From Nitrospirales bacterium (lineage in GTDB: Bacteria > Nitrospirota > Nitrospiria > Nitrospirales > UBA2166): DNA of 5,656 nucleotides. A program made the translations under genes and the position numbers. Below are positions 1-4,596 of this stretch, piece after piece; within the stretch, counting starts at the first letter, position 1; the number at the start of each line of letters is the position of its first letter. The notes beneath the pieces were generated by a model. It worked only from the letters and a program-made list of their open reading frames with translations, did no database searches and was not told where the DNA came from. The DNA lies in the NCBI GenBank assembly GCA_029261375.1, contig JAJDBL010000039.1, forward strand, positions 1 to 5,656, in the 5' to 3' direction.

Positions 1-266
1 AAACCTGCCTTCTTTTGAATGTTGCACGTGATGCGCCAGGTGTTCTCCATGAAGTGTTAGGATACTTTGCGGCGAAGAAGATCAATCTGGCGGTTATTTA
101 CCCGTGTCCCATGCCGCGCCTTGATTGGGAGTACACCTTCCTCGTCGAACTGCATGGACATCACGCTGACGCTGATTTCAGCAATGTCCTTGATCTGCTC
201 AGTGCGAGCAATTTGTGCGCAAGCCCACCGCTCGTTATTGGCTCATATCCGCGCGCAACGCGGTAG
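1..266 (+). CDS. pheA: Prephenate dehydratase (PheA), C-terminal ACT domain, 5'-truncated by window edge
   Basis: Prephenate dehydratase converts prephenate to phenylpyruvate in phenylalanine synthesis in the cytoplasm. Only the last 87 codons are visible. The frame is open from position 3 (reading TCLLLNVARD...), so the real start lies upstream, and the TTG at 15 is internal. The segment matches the regulatory ACT domain of PheA or of the fused chorismate mutase/prephenate dehydratase. It has the PGVLHEVL turn (the GAL region), KKINLAVI, the strand WEYTFLVELHGH and the family ending GSYPRA just before the TAG stop. Family members normally carry ESRP after the INLxxI strand as part of the phenylalanine-binding site; here the same place reads YPCP, so the Arg is missing. 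The catalytic domain is outside the window, so fusion to chorismate mutase cannot be judged. The gene converges on the DAHP synthase gene across 90 bp, in which I see no convincing terminator. Confidence 0.88.
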   Translation, partial: TCLLLNVARDAPGVLHEVLGYFAAKKINLAVIYPCPMPRLDWEYTFLVELHGHHADADFSNVLDLLSASNLCASPPLVIGSYPRATR

Positions 267-356
267 AGCACGAATAACGCAACGACGTTTCTGAATGTTG
301 TTGTGCGGTGCGACGTCCTCAGTCGCTGGAGTTGCGGTGTCGAGTTCGTTGCTTCA

Positions 357-1424
357 TTAGGACGATGTGCCGGTTTTTCGGCGAGCGGTAACTGCGTCTG
401 CGAGCTGATGTAGAAGTGCCTCTGTGCTTTCCCACCCCATACAGGCATCCGTGATGCTCTGGCCATACACTGCAGCTTTGCCATTGACCAGGTCTTGTCG
501 CCCTTCTCGTAGGTGGCTTTCAACCATCACGCCAAAGATGGCGGTTTCACCGTTACGGATTTGGTCTGACACGTCATCACATACGTCACGTTGCTTGTGG
601 AACTGCTTGCTACTGTTGGCGTGGCTGAAGTCGATCATGAGTTTGTGCGGGAGTTTCGCTTTCCCGAGCATCTCAGTGACCGCTTTGACATGCGTTGAAT
701 CGTAGTTTGGCTCCTTGCCTCCCCGTAAGATGATATGGCAGTCAGGATTTCCGGCCGTCGACACGATGGCTGACTGACCGTGCTTCGTCACCGATAAGAA
801 ATGATGCGGAGCACCGGCTGCGCCAATTGCATCGATTGCGACTTTCACGGTTCCATCCGTTCCGTTTTTGAATCCCACAGGGCACGAAAGCCCAGAGGCC
901 AACTCACGGTGAACTTGTGATTCGGTCGTACGAGCTCCAATTGCACCCCAGCTCATCAAGTCGCCCACGTATTGCGGTGTAATCATATCGAGGAACTCGC
1001 CGGCCGTCGGCAGTTCCATTTCGTTGAGATCGAGCAGGAGCTTTCGCGCGATTCTCAGACCATCATTGATATGAAAGCTGTTGTCGAGGTAGGGATCGTT
1101 AATTAATCCTTTCCATCCGACGGTTGTTCGAGGCTTCTCAAAGTATACTCGCATAATAATTTCTAGCGAGTCACGAAGTGTCTCGCGTAGAGCGACGAGC
1201 TTCGTTGCGTATTCCCGCGCCGCTTTGTCGTCATGGATTGAACAGGGGCCGGCAATCACTAAGACGCGATCATCCTCTCCTTGGAGTAAACGGTGAATTG
1301 CCTGCCGCGCCTCAAAGGCGGTTTTAGATGCGGTTTCTGTCAGTGGAAATCTCTCGAGTAGATCCACGGGCGGCAGCAGTTCCTTAACTTTAAGGATATG
1401 AATGTCGTCGGTTCGGTAGGACAT
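357..1424 (-). CDS. aroG: Class I 3-deoxy-7-phosphoheptulonate (DAHP) synthase, AroG-type, phenylalanine-sensitive by residue pattern
   Basis: This enzyme condenses phosphoenolpyruvate with erythrose 4-phosphate to DAHP, the committing step of the shikimate pathway, in the cytoplasm. The 355-residue protein is full length and keeps E. coli AroG numbering over the core. Metal ligands are C61 (in AGPCSIHD), H268 (IDFSHANSSK), E302 (VMVESHL) and D326 (SITDACMGWE). Substrate-contact residues R92, K97, R165, K186 and R234 are present. The phenylalanine pocket known from AroG also appears conserved: D6, D7 and I10 of the N-terminal arm, F144, P150, Q151, L175, L179, S180, F209, S211 and V221. This favours Phe rather than Tyr or Trp control. 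Assignment to the AroG isozyme rests on this residue comparison. The ATG at 1424 is supported by an AAAGGG-type Shine-Dalgarno four to five bases upstream (1429-1435, - strand) and by the E. coli-like N-terminus. It is transcribed divergently from the cytochrome genes and converges on pheA. Confidence 0.97.
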   Translation of the reverse strand: MSYRTDDIHILKVKELLPPVDLLERFPLTETASKTAFEARQAIHRLLQGEDDRVLVIAGPCSIHDDKAAREYATKLVALRETLRDSLEIIMRVYFEKPRTTVGWKGLINDPYLDNSFHINDGLRIARKLLLDLNEMELPTAGEFLDMITPQYVGDLMSWGAIGARTTESQVHRELASGLSCPVGFKNGTDGTVKVAIDAIGAAGAPHHFLSVTKHGQSAIVSTAGNPDCHIILRGGKEPNYDSTHVKAVTEMLGKAKLPHKLMIDFSHANSSKQFHKQRDVCDDVSDQIRNGETAIFGVMVESHLREGRQDLVNGKAAVYGQSITDACMGWESTEALLHQLADAVTARRKTGTSS

Positions 1425-1465
1425 TATTCCCTTTCTTTACAAAACAGGTATTAGCGATCTAAGTG

Positions 1466-1477
1466 ATTGTAACTATA
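1466..1477 (-). promoter_or_regulatory. Possible -10 elements for aroG
   Basis: On the - strand two overlapping-phase hexamers resemble the sigma-70 -10 box: TATAGT (1477-1472) and TACAAT (1471-1466), each five of six to consensus. A start near 1459 would give a leader of about 35 bases. No good -35 box lies at 16-18 bp. TTGTAT at 1491-1486 is only 14 bp from TACAAT, so the call is weak. Confidence 0.22.
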
Positions 1478-1541
1478 TCTAGTTCATACAAGCTGCGATC
1501 TCGTGTTGGACATCATACTTCATCTGAAAACTGTTTGACCA

Positions 1542-1558
1542 TGAGTTCTGAGAATTCA
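1542..1558. promoter_or_regulatory. Imperfect 17-bp dyad, operator candidate 1
   Basis: The stretch TGAGTTCT-G-AGAATTCA forms two 8-bp arms around a single central base (1550), with seven of eight positions paired. The one mismatch is G1545 against T1555. It has no U-tract and essentially no loop, so it looks like a protein-binding site rather than a terminator. It sits roughly midway in the divergent region, about 120 bp upstream of aroG. The regulator is not identifiable from this window. Confidence 0.35.
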
Positions 1559-1566
1559 AGCAAGCG

Positions 1567-1581
1567 GCGCGGTTACCGCGC
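1567..1581. promoter_or_regulatory. Perfect 15-bp dyad, operator candidate 2
   Basis: GCGCGGT-T-ACCGCGC is a perfect 7-bp inverted repeat around one central base (1574). The centre is 24 bp from that of the neighbouring dyad, a little over two helical turns. The arms differ in sequence from the first dyad, so the two need not bind the same protein. The one-base loop and absence of a T-run argue against a terminator. The position between divergent genes makes an operator the natural reading. Confidence 0.4.
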
Positions 1582-1671
1582 TCCCTGTGTATGGGGCCTG
1601 AAGGATTCCTTGGTAATTCGTATCACATGCGATGGGTGATGAGTCACGACGTATTTACTGTTCAAGGCTTC

Positions 1672-1677
1672 TATACT
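1672..1677 (+). promoter_or_regulatory. Possible -10 box for the di-heme oxidoreductase operon
   Basis: TATACT matches the sigma-70 -10 consensus at five of six bases and lies 80 bp upstream of the ATG at 1757. No recognisable -35 hexamer lies 16-18 bp upstream, so either an activator is needed or the match is chance. Confidence 0.25.
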
Positions 1678-1742
1678 TTTCCACGAACGATGTCGCACGT
1701 GTTGGTTGTCTGATTTCCCAGCGCCATCAGGTGACGTGGTAG

Positions 1743-1748
1743 AGGAGG
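1743..1748 (+). promoter_or_regulatory. Shine-Dalgarno AGGAGG fixing the start of the first di-heme oxidoreductase
   Basis: A perfect AGGAGG ends eight bases before the ATG at 1757. It selects that ATG over the in-frame TTG at 1706, which would add 17 polar residues ahead of the signal peptide. Confidence 0.85.
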
Positions 1749-1756
1749 CGAATAGG

Positions 1757-2896
1757 ATGTCAAAACAACAACGTATTGTGAATTGGCGGATAGTCTTCGT
1801 GCTGGGCCTTGTGTCTCTTGCCTTTTTTGTCTTGCCAGTCGCGGGAGAAGAGGGGAATAAAGACCTTCTTCAACCCCTTGCTGGTCTCAGCACCGAACAG
1901 CTTCTCGATTTTTTTTCTGGGCAGTTGGAGTTTACAGAAGGACGCGGGACGAGCGATGGACTAGGGCCACTGTTCAATGCGAATCATTGCGCCGATTGTC
2001 ACCGCAGTCCAGAGACACTCGGGACGGGTCCGCGTTACAAGAGCGTGATGACTTTTGGAACACGTGAGGGCGAAGTGTTTGACCCGTTGCTAGATGAGGG
2101 AGGCCCCATCCTTCAAGAGCGTTCGGTGAGTAATGTGCCTACGGAAGCGCTTCCTTTTCACGCAAACGTCTTGTCCCTCCGCAAAGTTCCCATGTTGTAC
2201 GGGCTGGGTCTAGTCGAAGCGATCCCGGATGAGCAGATTCTTGCGCTTGCGGATCCAGATGATATTGACGGAGATGGCCTCAGTGGCCGTGCCGTGACGA
2301 CGAATGACGGTCATGTGCAACGTATTGGGTCGCAAAACTTCGCAACGAGCATCCTCGACTTTGTGTCGGGAGCGCTGGCAATTGAGATTGGCCTCACGCC
2401 CGAAGAAACTCCGCCGGAACTTGCTCCATTAATACGAAACTTCATTGCGTACTCGTCCCCTATTTCTCGAAAAGAAATGACTGATAAAGCTGTGTTTGGA
2501 GAACGACTATTTCATCAAGTCGGCTGCGGGGGGTGTCATACGGCATCTTTTACGACTTCACGCCAAGCATTTCGTACTCCTGATGGCGAGATGATTGATG
2601 TCAAAGCCCTGCAGAACAGGGAAATCTTCCCGTTTTCTGACTTTCTCCTTCACGACATGGGACCTGCACTGGACGATGGTGTCGCTCTTGGTGATGCGAC
2701 CAGCGCAGAATATCGAACGACGCCTCTTTGGGGCTATAGATTTCGAAGATCAAATGGGCTTCACGATGGTCGAGCCAGCGATGTTCGGCAAGCGATTATC
2801 TTTCACGATGGAGAAGCTCGGGCTTCTCGACATGCGTATCTCAGATTGACGATCAACGAGCAAAACGCGATGCGCGAATTTCTGAACTCGTTGTGA
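1757..2896 (+). CDS. Exported di-heme c-type cytochrome, DHOR/DUF1111 family (first paralogue)
   Basis: The 379-residue precursor begins with a Sec signal peptide: basic residues K3, R6 and R11, a hydrophobic core at about 12-26 and likely cleavage near VAG30-EEG. The mature protein should be periplasmic. Two c-type haem sites are visible, C78-A-D-C81-H82 in NHCADCHRSP and C257-G-G-C260-H261. Other family hallmarks are GLGLVEAIPDEQILALAD (149-166), an acidic DDIDGDGLSG loop (168-177) resembling a calcium site, FLLHDMGPALDDG (296-308), LWGYR (324-328), HDGRA (336-340) and IIFHDGEA (347-354). The family is annotated as putative di-heme peroxidase or thiol oxidoreductase; its substrate is not established. 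In the usual HPY segment before the LLHDMG motif this protein reads FPF (291-293), so a conserved His and Tyr are missing. It is followed after 38 bp by a paralogue in the same direction, so the two are probably co-transcribed. Family confidence is high; function is unknown. Confidence 0.93.
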   Translation: MSKQQRIVNWRIVFVLGLVSLAFFVLPVAGEEGNKDLLQPLAGLSTEQLLDFFSGQLEFTEGRGTSDGLGPLFNANHCADCHRSPETLGTGPRYKSVMTFGTREGEVFDPLLDEGGPILQERSVSNVPTEALPFHANVLSLRKVPMLYGLGLVEAIPDEQILALADPDDIDGDGLSGRAVTTNDGHVQRIGSQNFATSILDFVSGALAIEIGLTPEETPPELAPLIRNFIAYSSPISRKEMTDKAVFGERLFHQVGCGGCHTASFTTSRQAFRTPDGEMIDVKALQNREIFPFSDFLLHDMGPALDDGVALGDATSAEYRTTPLWGYRFRRSNGLHDGRASDVRQAIIFHDGEARASRHAYLRLTINEQNAMREFLNSL

Positions 2897-2919
2897 GCCG
2901 TATGTAATTGGTCATGAAC

Positions 2920-2925
2920 AGGAGG
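2920..2925 (+). promoter_or_regulatory. Shine-Dalgarno AGGAGG for the second di-heme oxidoreductase
   Basis: AGGAGG ends nine bases before the ATG at 2935 and six before a GTG at 2932. It lies inside the reading frame that would begin at TTG 2908 or ATG 2914, which argues against those earlier starts. The choice between GTG 2932 and ATG 2935 changes one residue only. Confidence 0.8.
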
Positions 2926-2934
2926 ACAGAAGTG

Positions 2935-4071
2935 ATGCTGAAACGAAACCTATCTGTGTGGACGATCACCTTTGGAGTGAACCTTCTTCTCACGATGTTC
3001 GTCGCTATTCCATCGGGAATTGCCGAAGAAGAGGAGAGCTTGCTCCAGCCACTGCCTAACCTCACGTCGGAACAACAGGATGAGTTTCAGAAAGGGTTGG
3101 TGTTGTTCACGGAAAAATGGCATGAGGATGACGGTGTTGGGCCACGATACAATGGCTATCGATGTTCCGATTGTCATCGAAGTCCCGAAGCTGGCGGGGC
3201 AGGATCTCGCTCAAGCAGTGTCTTTTTCTTCGGAACACAACATGACAACGGGTTCGATCCTCTCCTGGAACAAGACGGCCCGATACTCAAGACGATGGCG
3301 GTACGTGGGGCGTCACTCAATCCTATTCCAGATAATGCAAATGTTGTCTCTCTTCGCACTGCTCCAACGTTGTTTGGGCTCGGCCTCGTGGAGGCAATTC
3401 CGGACTCACAGATTCTTGCCTTGGCAGACGAAAACGATATAGACGGAGACGGTGTAAGTGGCCGTGCAGTGTTGACAAGCGACGGGCGTGTACAGCGTTT
3501 TGGGACACAAAGCACGGCGGCGACGTTGCGTAGCTTCGTCGAGGGGGATCTTCATGATCAACTGGGCCTTACCGCGCATGAGGTTTCCACGGAAACCATG
3601 AGGCTCCTTCGGAGTTTCATTGCCTACTCCGCACCCCTTCCGAGGCAGGACCTCACAAAGGAAGTGAAAAAGGGGGAACGAAATTTTCAGAGGATGGGCT
3701 GTGCTGTTTGCCATACGACCTCCTTTACGACCTCGTCCGAGGGTTTTCGAACCGCCGATGACGACACGTTTGATGTGGACGCACTCAAGAACCGTGAGGT
3801 GCATCCCTATTCAGATTTTCTCCTCCACGATATGGGGCCAGCACTTGACGATGGAGTCGGGTTAGGTGAGGCCAATAGTTCCGAATATCGGACACGCCCA
3901 TTGTGGGGACTCAAACATCGCCATGATAGGCAACTGCATGACGGACGTGCACGAAACGTTCACCAGGCTATTCTCTTTCATGGAGGTGAGGCGCTGGCTT
4001 CTCGTGAGGCCTACATGATGTTGAACTCGAAAAAACGACGAGCCGTAGAGGCATTCCTTCTATCCCTATAG
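2935..4071 (+). CDS. Exported di-heme c-type cytochrome, DHOR/DUF1111 family (second paralogue)
   Basis: The 378-residue precursor has a signal peptide (K3, R4, hydrophobic stretch at about 8-25, probable cleavage SGIA30-EEEE), so it should be periplasmic. Haem sites are C77-S-D-C80-H81 and C256-A-V-C259-H260, 179 residues apart exactly as in the preceding gene, and the two proteins align almost without gaps at roughly half identity by eye. Shared blocks include GLGLVEAIPDSQILALAD (148-165), the acidic NDIDGDGVSG loop (167-176), HPYSDFLLHDMGPALDDG (290-307), HDGRAR (335-340) and ILFHGGEA (346-353). Unlike its neighbour it keeps the family's HPY (290-292) and HGGEA forms, so it looks like the more canonical copy. 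It may pair with its neighbour or pass electrons to it. No imelysin or iron-uptake gene, sometimes found beside this family, is in the window. The TAG stop is followed by a 525-bp gap. Confidence 0.93.
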   Translation: MLKRNLSVWTITFGVNLLLTMFVAIPSGIAEEEESLLQPLPNLTSEQQDEFQKGLVLFTEKWHEDDGVGPRYNGYRCSDCHRSPEAGGAGSRSSSVFFFGTQHDNGFDPLLEQDGPILKTMAVRGASLNPIPDNANVVSLRTAPTLFGLGLVEAIPDSQILALADENDIDGDGVSGRAVLTSDGRVQRFGTQSTAATLRSFVEGDLHDQLGLTAHEVSTETMRLLRSFIAYSAPLPRQDLTKEVKKGERNFQRMGCAVCHTTSFTTSSEGFRTADDDTFDVDALKNREVHPYSDFLLHDMGPALDDGVGLGEANSSEYRTRPLWGLKHRHDRQLHDGRARNVHQAILFHGGEALASREAYMMLNSKKRRAVEAFLLSL

Positions 4072-4341
4072 TTGCTTGGCTGCTCATTGGACGTTGGGTG
4101 TATACGCGGTCACAATATTCTCGATGCGGTAGGGAATAGCGTAACGCGAATTCAAGTTTCTCGAGTTGGCTTGACATCTAATATAGCCAGCATTGGGTAT
4201 CGTATTTCGGCATCCTGGAATCGCGCTTTTCTCCTCGGATCGCAGTCTGTTGCATTGCATGCTGCGGGAATCCTACTTCCAAGAGGAGCAACACGGAATC
4301 CGAACGATGAGCTTTTACGGCTGTCTGGGGAAAGCCTAGAA

Positions 4342-4350
4342 TGATAAAAT
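4342..4350 (+). promoter_or_regulatory. Extended -10 candidate upstream of treZ
   Basis: TGA-TAAAAT fits the extended -10 form TGn plus a hexamer with five of six consensus bases. The -35 region at about 4321-4326 (CTGTCT) is poor. It lies about 250 bp upstream of the treZ start. Confidence 0.2.
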
Positions 4351-4408
4351 CTCCCAACCATAGGACGAACTACCCGGTGTAGAAGGGATAAGGAGCAGAT
4401 GCTGGGCA

Positions 4409-4417
4409 TGATATGAT
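4409..4417 (+). promoter_or_regulatory. Extended -10 candidate closest to treZ
   Basis: TGA-TATGAT fits the extended -10 pattern with five of six hexamer bases. No -35 box is evident at the usual distance. Initiation near 4424 would give a leader of about 170 bases before the proposed treZ start. Confidence 0.25.
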
Positions 4418-4596
4418 GTCACCAATAGCGTTCGTGGTGATCGAGCGGTGTCAATCTATGTGAGGTTGTTCGCATCAGCAGCAGACCAATGCACCCTGGT
4501 GGAACACATAGCACGTGTTTCAGGAATAGTAACCAGCGTCAGACCGAAGAGATTCTTGCGGTTCCGCCAGTGTTGCCTCGTTCACTAAGATAGCCG

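Larger units (their letters stand above)
1425..1756. other. Divergent intergenic region between aroG and the di-heme oxidoreductase operon
   Basis: These 332 bases lie between two outward-facing genes and hold no credible gene. They must contain promoters for both directions. The visible content is AT-rich sequence next to aroG, two adjacent dyads near the middle (1542-1558 and 1567-1581), a small GTGA-N4-TCAC dyad at 1636-1647, a TATACT hexamer at 1672-1677 facing the oxidoreductases, and an AGGAGG at 1743-1748. No sigma-54 type GG/GC element and no clear riboswitch was seen by eye. Confidence 0.6.
4072..4596. other. 525-bp stretch without a recognisable gene
   Basis: No frame on either strand gives a protein I recognise. 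The open frame from 4072 to 4344 starts at a TTG abutting the preceding stop, has no Shine-Dalgarno of its own and no family motif. I found no CXXCH remnant of a third oxidoreductase, no tRNA T-loop and no strong hairpin followed by a T-run that would serve as a terminator. Promoter-like pieces are a perfect TTGACA at 4171-4176 without a good partner -10, and two extended -10 candidates (4342-4350 and 4409-4417). An AAGGAG at 4390-4395 leads only to a peptide of five codons. The stretch probably holds the 3' end of the cytochrome transcript and the treZ promoter. Confidence 0.55.

Noticed and set aside
274..316. Possible terminator hairpin between pheA and aroG (GACGT...ACGTC)
   Set aside because: The stem is only five base pairs with a loop over 20 bases and no T-run in either direction.
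161..523. 120-codon open frame on the - strand across pheA and the aroG end
   Set aside because: It overlaps two well-supported genes, has no recognisable motif, and is explained as a shadow frame.
1636..1647. GTGA-N4-TCAC as an FNR/CRP-type site
   Set aside because: The half-sites are only four bases and match neither the FNR (TTGAT-N4-ATCAA) nor the CRP (TGTGA-N6-TCACA) consensus well.
1706..1756. Upstream TTG start for the first cytochrome
   Set aside because: It would add 17 polar residues before the signal peptide, and the AGGAGG at 1743-1748 is ideally placed for the ATG at 1757.
2908..2934. Upstream TTG or ATG starts for the second cytochrome
   Set aside because: They would place the AGGAGG inside the gene and lengthen the signal peptide n-region; starts at 2932 or 2935 fit the ribosome site.
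4148..4156. GAATTCAAG shared with the first dyad at 1552-1560
   Set aside because: A nine-base match between two non-coding stretches of this size is expected by chance, and the dyad itself is not repeated.
4072..4344. 90-codon + strand open frame directly after the second cytochrome
   Set aside because: It begins at a TTG abutting the upstream stop, has no Shine-Dalgarno, no family resemblance and composition like non-coding DNA.
4152..4409. 85-codon - strand open frame in the gap before treZ
   Set aside because: No motif, no convincing ribosome site, and rich in Arg, Ser and Cys as is typical of spurious frames.
4390..4462. Short peptide frames after AAGGAG (starts at 4399 and 4415)
   Set aside because: The first stops after five codons with too short spacing, and the second is only 15 codons with spacing near 19 bases.
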